Positions 17,801 to 26,186 of a stretch of 64,000 nucleotides of DNA are shown here, in pieces. The position numbers and the translations under genes are program-made. The notes under the pieces are model-generated. The model was given only the letters and a program-made list of their open reading frames with translations, was not told the origin of the DNA and did not search any database. Every line of letters begins with the position of its first letter. Within the stretch, counting starts at the first letter, position 1. This DNA is from DATARH01 sp036008175 (GTDB taxonomy: Bacteria > Pseudomonadota > Alphaproteobacteria > ATCC43930 > CGMCC-115725): positions 1 through 64,000 of the forward strand of contig DASYOB010000084.1 of the NCBI GenBank assembly GCA_036008175.1. The letters are read 5' to 3'.

Positions 17801-17988
17801 TGCTCGGCACCGGCACCGGGTCGGAACTGCGACATCCGCTCGGGGTGACGATTGTCGGCGGGCTGATCCTGAGCCAGGCGTTGACCCTGTTTACGACCCC
17901 GGTCATCTATCTCGGCTTCGACAGGCTCGGCCGGGCGGTGCGCCAGCGCTTCGGTGGCGCGTTCAATACGACCGAGCCGGCCGAGTGA
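14875..17988 (+). CDS. RND efflux transporter, MdtB-like
   Basis: A 1037-residue protein of normal RND length starting at GTG 14875. The first membrane helix follows the FILRPVATSLLM motif. The proton-relay Asp-Asp pair lies in helix 4 (TGFVVDDAIVMIEN), and the second half has GIVKKNGIMMVDFALE. Periplasmic porter domains lie between helices 1-2 and 7-8. It works with the next gene as an MdtB/MdtC-type heteromultimer, exporting hydrophobic or amphiphilic compounds with proton influx; the true substrate is unknown. It is 34 bases downstream of the adaptor gene. Confidence 0.93.
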   Translation: MSPSRLFILRPVATSLLMAAIMLVGIVAYRFLPLSALPEIDYPTIQVVTLYPGASPDVMTSSVTSPLEVQLGQMPGLNQMSSVSSAGSSVITLQFVLSLSLDVAEQEVQASINAAGNLLPSDLPAPPIYAKVNPADAPILTLGLTSKTLPLTQVEDLADTRLAQKISQLTGVGLVSISGGHRPAVRIQANLRQLAAYGLNIDDLRTTLANANVNTPKGNFDGPSRQYTINANDQIRKASDYEDLVIAYRNGAPVRLADVASAIEGSENVKLAGWMNTTEAVILNIQRQPGANVIEVVDRIQALLPQLHAALPAAVDIEVLTDRTATIRASVADVEFELGLAVVLVVLVIFLFLRSTAATVIPSLSVPLSLVGTLAVMYLAGFSLNNLSLMAMTIATGFVVDDAIVMIENISRYIEAGEPPLQAALKGSEQIGFTIISLTVSLIAVLIPLLFMADVVGRLFREFAITLSVTIVISAIVSLTLVPMLCAKLLRHRPEEQMSWLARRSQQWFDAGIARYGRMLDWVLDHEGLTLLVAAATLALTVFFYMVIPKGFFPVQDTGLIQGISEASPSVSFASMGERQQALAAAILKDPDVVSLSSFIGVDGTNSTLNAGRILINLKPRDERSASASDVIRRLESEVAGVSGITLYMQPVQDLTIDATVSRGQYQFALEDANPDEFAVWMPRLMQRLQQIPELQDVATSYSENGLSAYVLIDRATAARFGITPATVDNALYDSFGQRIVSTIFTESNQYRVILETDPALQQSLSSLGSIYLPSSTATNGQVPLSTIAQVIEQTAPLAISHLGQFPSTSVSFNLAPGASLGAAVDAVRQAEAEIAMPASMVTLFQGAALAFQAALGNELLLIVAAILTVYIVLGVLYESYIHPITILSTLPSAGLGALLALMLDGSDLSIIAIIGIILLIGIVKKNGIMMVDFALEAQRDEGKPPREAIFQASLLRFRPIMMTTAAALFGALPLMLGTGTGSELRHPLGVTIVGGLILSQALTLFTTPVIYLGFDRLGRAVRQRFGGAFNTTEPAE

Positions 17989-17998
17989 GGCTCCGGCC

Positions 17999-20900
17999 GT
18001 GAGCCTGTCGACACCGTTCATCGAGCGGCCGGTCGCGACGACGCTTCTGACGATCGGGCTCGCGCTGTCCGGCATCTTCGCTTTCGTCAAACTGCCGGTG
18101 TCGCCACTGCCCCAGGTCGATTTCCCGACGATCTCGGTCACCGCACAGATGCCGGGCGCCAGCCCCGAGACGATGGCGACAACGGTGGCGACGCCGCTCG
18201 AACGCCATCTTGGGGTCATCGCCGATGTGACCGAAATGACCTCGTCGAGCACGGTCGGCTCGACCCGCATCACCCTGCAGTTCGAGCTCAGTCGCAATAT
18301 CGACGGCGCCGCCCGCGACGTGCAGGCGGCGATCAACGCCGCGCGCGTCGACCTGCCGACGAGCCTGCGGCAGAACCCGACCTACCGCAAGGTCAACCCG
18401 GCGGACGCGCCGGTGATGATCCTGTCACTGACCTCGGATACCAAGACCCGCGGCCAGATGTACGATCTCGCGACAACCGTGCTGCAGCCGGCCCTGTCGC
18501 AGATCGACGGTGTCGGCCAAGTGACGATCAGCGGCAGCGCCTTGCCGGCGGTGCGCGTCGAGCTCAATCCAACAGCCCTGTTCAAATACGGCATTGGGCT
18601 CGAAGACGTGCGCGCCGCGCTCGCCTCGGCCAATGCGCACAGCCCGAAGGGTGCGGTCGACGAGGGCGATCGCCATTATCAGATCTACACCAACGATCAG
18701 GCAAATCTGGCCGTCGATTACAAGCCGCTCGTCATCGCCTACCGCAACGGCGCCGCCGTGCACCTGACCGACATGGCGGAGGTCAACGACGACGTCGAGA
18801 ACATCCGCAATGCCGGGCTTGCCAATGGCAAACCCGCGGTTTTGGTCATCATTTACCGCCAGCCGGGCGGCAACATCATCGATACGGTCGATCGCGTCTT
18901 CGCGGTGCTTCCGCAGCTGCAGGCCTCGCTGCCGAGCGATATTGCCGTCAATACCGCAATGGACCGCACGACGACGATCCGAGCGTCCCTGCGCGATGTC
19001 GAGACGACGCTCGTCATCGCGATCGGTCTTGTCATCTTCGTCGTGTTTCTGTTCCTGCGCAACGCGCGCGCCACCCTCATTCCGAGCGTCGCGGTCCCGC
19101 TGTCGCTGATCGGCACCTTCGGGGCGATGTACCTGCTGGGCTACTCGCTCGACAATCTTTCGCTGATGGCGCTGACGATCTCGACCGGCTTTGTCGTCGA
19201 CGACGCGATCGTCGTCTTGGAAAACATCACACGTCACATCGAGGACGGCATGGGCCGACGCGAGGCCGCCTTGCTCGGCGCGCGCGAGGTCGGTTTCACC
19301 GTACTGTCGATGAGCCTCTCGCTGATCGCGGTGTTCGTGCCGATCCTCTTGATGGGAGGGATTGTCGGTCGGCTGTTTCGCGAGTTCGCGATGACCTTGT
19401 CGGTGGCGATCCTGATCTCTCTCGTCGTATCGCTGACGACGACGCCGATGATGTGCGCCTATATCACTATACATCGGCAGCAGCGGCAACCTTCGCGCTT
19501 GTATCTGGCCAGCGAGCGCGTGTTTCAGGGCATGCTCAATTTCTACGCCCGGACATTAAGCGATGCGTTGCGCCATCCGGTGGTCGTCATGCTGATCCTG
19601 CTGCTGACGGTCTGCCTCAATGTCTATCTGTTCGTTCTAATCCCGAAAGGATTTTTCCCGCAGCAGGACACCGGCCGCATGATCGGCGGCATCCAGGCCG
19701 ACCAGAGCATCTCGTTCCAGCTGATGCGGCAGAAGCTGACCGAGTTCACCACGATCATCAGCAAGGACCCGGCGGTCGACAGCGTCGTTGGCTTTACCGG
19801 CGGCGGCCAGACCAATTCCGGCTTTGTGTTTGTCTCGCTGAAGCCGCTATCCGAGCGCAAACTGTCCGTCGATCAGGTGATCGGCCGGCTGCGCGGCAGG
19901 CTGGCGCAGGTCGCCGGCGCCCGCCTGTTCCTGCAAGGCGTGCAGGACATCCGCGTCGGCGGGCGGCAGAGCAATGCGCAATACCAGTACACGCTGCAAG
20001 GCGAAGACTTGACCGAGCTGTACAGCTGGGCGCCAAAGGTGACCGCCGAGCTGGAAAAGCTACCGGAGCTGACCGACGTCAATTCAGACCAGCAGCAGCA
20101 TGGTCTCGAAACCGACTTGGTCATCGACCGGCCGACCGCAGCGCGCCTCGGCCTCACCGTCTCGCAGGTCGACAACACGCTCTACGACGCTTTCGGCCAG
20201 CGACAAGTCTCGGTGATCTATACGGCGCGCAATCAGTACCACGTCATCATGGAAGTGGCGCCGCAATACTGGCAGAGTCCGGACACCCTCGACCGCATCT
20301 TCATCAGCACCGCCGGCGGCGTTGTCACGGGCACGCAATCCACCAATGCGCTCGCCGGCACGATCTCAAAGCCGACGACGGCATCCGGCACCGCGGCGAC
20401 CACCGCCGCGCAGATCGCCTCCGACACCGCGCGCAACCAGGCCAACAACGCGCTCGCCAATACCGGTCACAGCGCGACCTCAACCGGCGCGGCGGTCAGC
20501 ACGGCAAGCGAAAACATGGTGCCGCTATCGGCGATCGCCCGTTACGAGACCGGCAACACCCCGCTCGCGGTCAATCATCAGGGCCTGTTCATCGCCACGA
20601 CGATCTCCTTCAACCTGAAACCCGGCGCCTCGTTGGGCGAGGCGACGCAGGCGATCGACGCAGCGATGGCCCGCCTGCACGTCCCGACGACGATTCACGG
20701 CAATTTCTCGGGCACGGCGCAGATGTTTCAGCAGTCGCTCAATAACGAGCCGATCCTGATCGCGACCGCGCTGGTTGCCGTCTACATCGTTCTCGGGATT
20801 CTGTACGAGAGCTACGTGCATCCGATCACGATCCTTTCGACCTTGCCGTCGGCGGGAGTCGGAGCGGTGCTGGCCCTGATGCTGTGCGACACCGATTTCA

Positions 20901-21304
20901 GCATCATCGCGCTGATCGGGGTCATCCTCTTGATCGGTATCGTCAAGAAGAACGCGATCATGATGATCGACTTTGCGCTCGCCGCCGAGCGGAACGAGGG
21001 CCTGAGCTCGCGCGCAGCGATCTACAAGGCATCGATCCTGCGTTTCCGGCCGATCATGATGACGACGATGGCGGCGGCGCTCGGTGCGATGCCGTTGGCG
21101 ATCGGCTTTGGTGAAGGGGCCGAGTTGCGCCGACCGCTGGGCATCTCGATCGTCGGCGGGCTGCTCGTCAGCCAGATGCTGACGCTCTACACAACCCCGG
21201 TCATCTACCTCTATCTCGACCGGTTCCGGCTATGGGCGCTGCGGCGCCGCGCCACTGGGCGCCAGCCCTCCGCGGGCGGCCATCTTCCCGAACCCGGCGA
21301 ATGA
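17999..21304 (+). CDS. RND efflux transporter, MdtC-like, with an Ala/Thr-rich insertion
   Basis: GTG 17999 gives 1101 residues, about 60-70 more than its partner. Core features are present: FIERPVATTLL at the N-terminus, TGFVVDDAIVVLEN in helix 4 and GIVKKNAIMMIDFALA in the second half. The extra length is a low-complexity Ala/Thr/Asn/Gly-rich segment at about residues 770-840 (20311-20515), within the second periplasmic porter/docking domain, near the region that contacts the adaptor or channel. The start lies 11 bases after the MdtB-like stop; the stop overlaps the next start (ATGA). Confidence 0.92.
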   Translation: MSLSTPFIERPVATTLLTIGLALSGIFAFVKLPVSPLPQVDFPTISVTAQMPGASPETMATTVATPLERHLGVIADVTEMTSSSTVGSTRITLQFELSRNIDGAARDVQAAINAARVDLPTSLRQNPTYRKVNPADAPVMILSLTSDTKTRGQMYDLATTVLQPALSQIDGVGQVTISGSALPAVRVELNPTALFKYGIGLEDVRAALASANAHSPKGAVDEGDRHYQIYTNDQANLAVDYKPLVIAYRNGAAVHLTDMAEVNDDVENIRNAGLANGKPAVLVIIYRQPGGNIIDTVDRVFAVLPQLQASLPSDIAVNTAMDRTTTIRASLRDVETTLVIAIGLVIFVVFLFLRNARATLIPSVAVPLSLIGTFGAMYLLGYSLDNLSLMALTISTGFVVDDAIVVLENITRHIEDGMGRREAALLGAREVGFTVLSMSLSLIAVFVPILLMGGIVGRLFREFAMTLSVAILISLVVSLTTTPMMCAYITIHRQQRQPSRLYLASERVFQGMLNFYARTLSDALRHPVVVMLILLLTVCLNVYLFVLIPKGFFPQQDTGRMIGGIQADQSISFQLMRQKLTEFTTIISKDPAVDSVVGFTGGGQTNSGFVFVSLKPLSERKLSVDQVIGRLRGRLAQVAGARLFLQGVQDIRVGGRQSNAQYQYTLQGEDLTELYSWAPKVTAELEKLPELTDVNSDQQQHGLETDLVIDRPTAARLGLTVSQVDNTLYDAFGQRQVSVIYTARNQYHVIMEVAPQYWQSPDTLDRIFISTAGGVVTGTQSTNALAGTISKPTTASGTAATTAAQIASDTARNQANNALANTGHSATSTGAAVSTASENMVPLSAIARYETGNTPLAVNHQGLFIATTISFNLKPGASLGEATQAIDAAMARLHVPTTIHGNFSGTAQMFQQSLNNEPILIATALVAVYIVLGILYESYVHPITILSTLPSAGVGAVLALMLCDTDFSIIALIGVILLIGIVKKNAIMMIDFALAAERNEGLSSRAAIYKASILRFRPIMMTTMAAALGAMPLAIGFGEGAELRRPLGISIVGGLLVSQMLTLYTTPVIYLYLDRFRLWALRRRATGRQPSAGGHLPEPGE

Positions 21305-22842
21305 GGGCGGGACGATGGGTCCCGGTCTTCGCCGGGACGACACTCAACCTGATCTTGGCCGCCTGCACCGTGGGCCCCGATTACCAGCGGCCTGACGCGC
21401 CGGTACCGGCCGCCTACAAGGAAGCGGGCGTCGTATGGCAGGTAGCAAGACCGGCGGACGCGATCGACCGCGGCGCCTGGTGGTCGATCTTCCGCGATCC
21501 GGTGCTCGACGGCCTGGAATGCCAGATCGACATCTCGAACCAGAACCTGAAAGCGGCCGCGGCTGCCTTCCGCGAGGCGGAGGCAATCGTCGCGCAGGCC
21601 CGCGCCGGGTTCTTCCCGACCGCGACATTCACCGGGCAGGCGACGCGCACCCGCACCAGCGGCGGGCGGGTCGGATCGACGGGCATTTCCGGCGGCAACA
21701 CCGGGAGCATTTCAAACTTCTTCAGCCTTTCGACAGCGGCCAGCTGGGTTCCCGATCTGTGGGGTAAGATCGAGCGGACGGTCGAGAGCGACGTCGAGAG
21801 CGCACAGGCGAGCGCCGGCGACCTCGGTAGCGCCAGGCTCGCCGCGCAAGGTCAGCTGGCCAGCGATTACATGCAGCTGCGCGTTGCCGACGAGCTGAAG
21901 CGGCTGCTCGAAGCCTCGGTCAAGGCCTTTACCGAGTCGCTGCGCATCACCCGCAACCAGCAAAGCGCGGGTACCGCCGACCAGTCGGCGGTGTCGCAGG
22001 CCGAGGCACAACTCGACAGCACGCAGGCGCAACTGATCGCGGTCGGGATAACGCGCGCCCAGCTCGAACATGCAATCGCGATACTGATCGGCAAACCGCC
22101 GGCCGAATTCTCGATCGCAGCGACAACGGACACGATCACCGTGCCCGACATCCCGCCCGAGATGCCCGCGGCCTTGCTGGAGCGCCGCCCCGATATCGCC
22201 GCGGCCGAACGGCGCATGGCCGCCGCCAATGCGCAGATTGGCGTCGCCGAAGCGGCGTTCTTCCCGACCGTCACCCTCTCGGCGGATTACGGAGTTTCGG
22301 CTTCTATGCTGAAGCGCCTGTTCAACACGGCAAGCCGGATGTGGTCGGTCGGCGGCACGCTGACAGAGACGCTCTTCGACGCGGGCTTGCGCCATGCCGT
22401 GGTCGACCAAGACCGCGCCGCTTTCGATGCTACCATCGCCGATTATCGCCAGACCGTATTGACCGGATTTCAGCAGGTCGAGGATGAGCTGGCGGCGCAG
22501 CGCATCCTGATCGACCAGGCCGCGGCCGAAGATGCCGCAGTGACCTCGGCGCGCGAGGCAGAGCGGATCATCAACAACCAATTTCTTGCTGGGACGGTGG
22601 CCTATACCAGCGTCATTGTCGCCGAGCAGACCGCGCTGGGTGACGCCGAGACCGCGGTGAATATCCGACAGAGCCGGCTCGTTGCCGCCGTCGCGCTGAT
22701 CCAGGCGCTGGGCGGCGGCTGGGAGCCGTCGCAACTACCGGACCGCGGGCGCATCGAGTCGGACAACCCGCTCAATTTCAGCCCACTTCCACCAACCGAC
22801 GCGCTGCCAAGCTCTTGGAGCTGGCTGCCGAAGCTGTGGTAG
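21301..22842 (+). CDS. outer-membrane efflux lipoprotein (OprM/NodT family)
   Basis: The ATG at 21301 overlaps the upstream TGA (ATGA). The 513-residue product has a lipobox LILAAC with Cys22 as the acylated residue, then CTVGPDYQRPDAPVP, the usual NodT-family N-terminus. Two structural repeats of the TolC fold follow, recognisable from LAAQGQLASDYMQLRVADE...LRITRNQQSAGTADQSAVSQAEAQL and ERRPDIAAAERRMAAANAQIGVAEAAFFPTVTL. It forms the outer-membrane duct of the tripartite pump. The last ~20 residues are Pro/Trp-rich. Confidence 0.92.
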   Translation: MRAGRWVPVFAGTTLNLILAACTVGPDYQRPDAPVPAAYKEAGVVWQVARPADAIDRGAWWSIFRDPVLDGLECQIDISNQNLKAAAAAFREAEAIVAQARAGFFPTATFTGQATRTRTSGGRVGSTGISGGNTGSISNFFSLSTAASWVPDLWGKIERTVESDVESAQASAGDLGSARLAAQGQLASDYMQLRVADELKRLLEASVKAFTESLRITRNQQSAGTADQSAVSQAEAQLDSTQAQLIAVGITRAQLEHAIAILIGKPPAEFSIAATTDTITVPDIPPEMPAALLERRPDIAAAERRMAAANAQIGVAEAAFFPTVTLSADYGVSASMLKRLFNTASRMWSVGGTLTETLFDAGLRHAVVDQDRAAFDATIADYRQTVLTGFQQVEDELAAQRILIDQAAAEDAAVTSAREAERIINNQFLAGTVAYTSVIVAEQTALGDAETAVNIRQSRLVAAVALIQALGGGWEPSQLPDRGRIESDNPLNFSPLPPTDALPSSWSWLPKLW

Positions 22843-23254
22843 GACGGGCGGACTACCTCCCCGCCAGACGCTGACGGTAAGTTCTTCCAAGGTCGATTGA
22901 CGCGCGAAATAGGTGGTATTCACTCCCGAAAACGGGCGCAGCAGGAAACCCGCACTGATACGGCCGGGCGTGTGTTGGACGAGGCCGGAACGCTCTCAGT
23001 GGCGCACACCGATTGCGACATCTACGAATCGGTCAGATATTCCTACGAGGCGTGCAAGTCGTGCATGGTGACAAACGGATACGTCGTGTTCGACGGCAGT
23101 ACCGCCTCAAGCTGCATCGGTGACCGAAGCCGTCGAGAAATTCGTGATTGCGCGTGACGGGTTGCTGTCGGAGCAGATTTATCCGCATCACGTGTTCAGA
23201 GTGCCCGGTCGACAACCGGCCCGAGCGGCACCAAGCGGGTAGAAGCGATCGACC
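22843..23254. other. intergenic stretch, no supported gene
   Basis: An 86-codon forward frame (22897-23157) and a shorter antisense one are open, but neither has a ribosome binding site, a recognisable product or coding-like third positions. Base composition drops slightly compared with the efflux operon. No clear terminator hairpin follows the operon. Confidence 0.35.
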
Positions 23255-23578
23255 CTAAGTCCGCCTCTCCAGCGGCGTTACGACTGTCGGCGGGGATGCG
23301 CGGGTCGCCGCAACTCCCTGCGCATCGAGCGCTTCCAGAAGTTGCGCGAGCAAATCTCTCAGCTCCGCCGCACCTGCAATCGGCATGACGACCCGGGCCG
23401 ACACGACGCGCCGTGATGGAGCGTGCTCTTCGGCATGGTCCGCGACAACGGCAGCGAATGTGAAATGCACATTGCCGTTTAGGACGTTGACCCCGACACA
23501 TGCATCGGCGAATACCTCCTTGACGCTCAGGTCATTCGCCAGCGGCAGTATTGCAGGGTGGGCGATCCTCTGTCGCAT
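23255..23578 (-). CDS. conserved-looking hypothetical protein (107 aa), DUF3467-like
   Basis: The ATG at 23578 follows GAGGGAAGG. The 107-residue product has the pattern GVNVLNGNVHFTFAAVVADHAEEHAPSRRVVSARVVMPIAGAAELRDLLAQLLEAL: two beta strands, a short loop, another strand and a C-terminal helix. This recalls small DUF3467-type proteins, from memory of the pattern, not a search. It is cytosolic and the function is unknown. It precedes no obvious operon partner; the next gene in the same direction lies 84 bases upstream. Confidence 0.6.
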   Translation of the reverse strand: MRQRIAHPAILPLANDLSVKEVFADACVGVNVLNGNVHFTFAAVVADHAEEHAPSRRVVSARVVMPIAGAAELRDLLAQLLEALDAQGVAATRASPPTVVTPLERRT

Positions 23579-23662
23579 CGATTCCTTCCCTCGTGCGGAT
23601 GAGCTGCAGCAGCGGCTTATTTGCGGCCTTGTCGATTATGTAACTGCCAGGATTGTGCCACT

Positions 23663-24064
23663 TCAGTGAAGGATCGGAGCGCCGACCGGCGGATGGACTG
23701 CAAGCGGCTCCTGGCTTAGCACCGATGCGCCGACCACAAGGCAGTGCGAGAGGAAGGCAACCGCCTGAAAACATTGATTGACGAGCGTCAATATTCCGGC
23801 CGCATCGAGCGGCGTCTCTTCAATATCCTCTAGCAGCCGAGCGACGCGTATGTCGTTCGTCTGCGTGCCCAGAGCATCAAGCCGTTTTATAAACTCGCCG
23901 AAGTCCCTTTGTATCGTCTTCAGATTCGCCCGCGCGTGTTGATACAGCTCGGGTCGCGTAATCGCGAGCAGCTGGCTACCGACGAAACTGATGTTATTGA
24001 TTAGCCGGCCGAGTACGTTGATATCTTCCGGTGAAAAGCAGACCGGCGGTTGCACTTTTTTCAT
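23663..24064 (-). CDS. hypothetical all-helical protein (133 aa)
   Basis: The 133-residue product is predicted to be helical throughout, with no membrane segment or signal peptide. Residues 10-40 (FSPEDINVLGRLINNISFVGSQLLAITRPELY) and 45-90 form amphipathic helices; one hydrophobic helix (QCFQAVAFLSHCLVVG) lies near the C-terminus and contains two Cys. I do not recognise it. It lies 53 bases downstream of the degenerate receiver gene on the same strand and may be co-transcribed with it, so a role in the same regulatory branch is possible. Confidence 0.5.
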   Translation of the reverse strand: MKKVQPPVCFSPEDINVLGRLINNISFVGSQLLAITRPELYQHARANLKTIQRDFGEFIKRLDALGTQTNDIRVARLLEDIEETPLDAAGILTLVNQCFQAVAFLSHCLVVGASVLSQEPLAVHPPVGAPILH

Positions 24065-24117
24065 GATCCCGGGGCTCGATGTTCGCGGTCTATTCGGGCC
24101 ATTTGGTAGCCATCATG

Positions 24118-24522
24118 TCACCGGTGTGACCGGCGCCGGTCATTGTGCCGGCGATTGCCGCGGCTATCGAGGAGCGGCGAGATGGCCGTCAGCAGCGCGT
24201 CGGCAGTGAAGGGCTTTCGCAGAGAAGCGGCGGCACCGAACAGGGTCGCAGCCCGTAAATACAATGACGCCTTGACCGCGTCCGATATCACCAGGATAGG
24301 CAGGTCTGGCGTTTCGCGGGACAGCGCTCGGACGATCTCGATCCCGTCCTTTTCCGGCATCACGATAGCAGTGATGACGAGCGCTGGACGCATCTGGCGG
24401 CAAAGCGCTAATCCTTCCGCGCCATCCTTCGCCTGGCTAACTTGATGGCCCACATTGGTCAGGATCTTCGTAATCGAGATGCGATATATTGGATCATCGT
24501 CGATGACGAGGATATCGACCAT
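24118..24522 (-). CDS. receiver-domain protein lacking the phosphoacceptor Asp
   Basis: A 134-residue CheY-like domain. The acidic pocket D8-D9-D10 is intact, as are IVMPEKDG after strand 3 and the Lys in LRKPF. The position that should hold the phosphorylated Asp is Ala52 (PALVITAIVMPEKDG; codon GCT read from 24367-24369 on the reverse strand), where functional relatives read VITDIVMP. The switch residue is Ser in LVISDA. The protein should therefore not be phosphorylated in the usual way. A short Arg/His-rich tail follows (RGNRRHNDRRRSHR). It may act as a pseudo-receiver binding partner, or it may be decaying. Confidence 0.8.
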   Translation of the reverse strand: MVDILVIDDDPIYRISITKILTNVGHQVSQAKDGAEGLALCRQMRPALVITAIVMPEKDGIEIVRALSRETPDLPILVISDAVKASLYLRAATLFGAAASLRKPFTADALLTAISPLLDSRGNRRHNDRRRSHR

Positions 24523-24681
24523 CTTACAGAAAGACCTCGCGCACGGGGTAAAGAAGGTTCCGCAGTGCTCATGACCGGTTTGGGAACAGCGACCTGCTCC
24601 ATAGGCGGATGCTGTTCATCCAACCAATGACATTCAAATGTTCGCTGCTTCTATTAAGATGATGTTTTCACGTGCGGACTG

Positions 24682-25790
24682 CAATTGCGTTTTCAGAAGC
24701 AGTTACCGCCAAATAGAGTGCAGTTTGTGACAGCGGCGAACCCGATCCGTTGTCTACTGCCAATAGAAACGCAAAATCTGTCAAGTCCCGAATGTGGAAG
24801 CGCTCAACAGTTCCGATCTTCCGGAACCCATTCGCCTCGCCACGACGTACGAAAGCGGGATCGATAATCGCTTGGTCTGAGCCCCATCTGGCGAAGAAAG
24901 ACGCGGCGCAGGCCTTCAGTACTGCCAAACCCGGAAGCCGGGGCGACTCGCTGCAATGGCAGGTTGGTTTCTTCCAACAGCCGGCGAGCGGCGTCTACTC
25001 GCGTCGCCTCCACGAAATCGGCGGGCGTGATGCCCGTCTGGCTGCGAAAGACACGCGCGAAACTGCGCTCGCTCATGCCCGCGCGCTGCGCCAGCTTGCG
25101 CACCGACAATTTCACCTGCGGGTTGTCGCGGATCCATTGCTGCACTTCCAGGATTGGCGTGCGCGAGGCGGCTTGAGCGGCCAGTTGCACACTGAACTGA
25201 GACTGCCCGCCCGGCCGCTTCAAGAACATTACCAGCCAACGTGCGACAGCGAGCGCCGCTGAGCGGCCCAGATCCTCCTCGACGAGCGCCAGTGCCAGAT
25301 CCATGCCGGCAGCGACCCCAGCTGACGTGAACATCGCGCCGTCCCGCACAAAGATGCGATCCGGTTCGACGATCGCAGCAGGAAACGCTTCGGCGAGCGC
25401 CGACGCGAAGTACCAATGTGTCGTGACGTGCCTGTTGTCGAGCAGGCCGGCGGCCCCGAGCAGAAAGGCGCCGGTAGACACTGAGCCATAGCGGCGCGTT
25501 TTGGGTGCTTGGCGTTGCAGCCAATCGATCAGTGAGGGGCTTGCTGCTGGTGCGAGCGGGTCGAGCGCGCCAACGATCAGGGTATCGATCGGCTCGCCGG
25601 CATCGTGGATCGTCCGGTCCGGCATCAGGCGCAGGCCAGACCGGCAAGTTATCAACCGCGGCTCTTCCGCGACGAACCGGATGTCGTACACGCGACGGCC
25701 GGCTTGTCTATTTGCCTCCTCGAGCACGTCGCTGGGTGCAGTAATTTCGAGCGCGTATCCGCCTGGGGGTACAAAGACGCAGACAAGCAT
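24682..25790. repeat. segmental duplication, copy A (GlxA-type regulator plus 3' flank)
   Basis: This block is a diverged direct copy of 26038-27143. It covers the whole regulator gene and about 120 bases beyond its 3' end, where both copies share CAATTGCGTT and CCGCCAAAT...GCAGTTTGTGACAGCG motifs. Similarity ends at the gene starts on the other side. Confidence 0.7.
24804..25790 (-). CDS. GlxA-family AraC-type transcriptional regulator (copy A)
   Basis: A 328-residue regulator from ATG 25790 (a GTG four codons earlier is possible). The N-terminal ~190 residues form a DJ-1/PfpI-like domain. At its nucleophile elbow this copy has Ser (YGSVSTGAFLLGAAGLL), where copy B has Cys. The C-terminal AraC DNA-binding domain has two helix-turn-helix motifs (LSVRKLAQRAGMSERSFARVFRSQTGITPADFV and LPLQRVAPASGFGSTEGLRRVFLRQMGLRPSDYRSRF). 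The C-terminus is about 10 residues longer than copy B. Such regulators usually activate catabolic genes near them, but the target is not evident. Confidence 0.88.
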   Translation of the reverse strand: MLVCVFVPPGGYALEITAPSDVLEEANRQAGRRVYDIRFVAEEPRLITCRSGLRLMPDRTIHDAGEPIDTLIVGALDPLAPAASPSLIDWLQRQAPKTRRYGSVSTGAFLLGAAGLLDNRHVTTHWYFASALAEAFPAAIVEPDRIFVRDGAMFTSAGVAAGMDLALALVEEDLGRSAALAVARWLVMFLKRPGGQSQFSVQLAAQAASRTPILEVQQWIRDNPQVKLSVRKLAQRAGMSERSFARVFRSQTGITPADFVEATRVDAARRLLEETNLPLQRVAPASGFGSTEGLRRVFLRQMGLRPSDYRSRFRTSWRGEWVPEDRNC

Positions 25791-26186
25791 CGTCGCAATC
25801 ACGTTGATGCTCTTGATTTCGGCCCGCTGCGCTTAATTTATCGCCGATTCGGCGCCTATGTGAAATGAAGGGCGCGCAACCCGGCGCGTCCTTGGGTCGA
25901 GATTGCAATCGAGCTTAATTTCAGCCGAGACGATCTGTACGAGTGCCGGCAGCTCGCCATCGTCCACAGCTATCATTCCCCCACCCCGGAATTCCTCTTT
26001 CGGCAACGTTAGAGTGAGGTTTTCGGCGGATAACTACAATTGCGTTCTCGAAGCAATTACCGCCAAATCGCGCGCAGTTTGTGACAGCGCCGCATCAATC
26101 CATAGTCGCTGCCGAACAGGACGCAAGTCCACAAGTGGAGCCAGGAAACGGCGCCAACTCAACCGGTCTGATTTTCCGGGATACTT
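25791..26186. other. spacer between the two GlxA-type genes
   Basis: About 400 bases. Its left part is the upstream region of copy A and contains GC-rich imperfect dyads around 25870-25895. From 26038 it is the duplicated 3' flank of copy B. No gene is supported. Confidence 0.4.

Noticed and set aside
22897..23157. 86-codon forward frame after the efflux operon
   Set aside because: No ribosome binding site, no family resemblance, overlapped by another equally long antisense frame.
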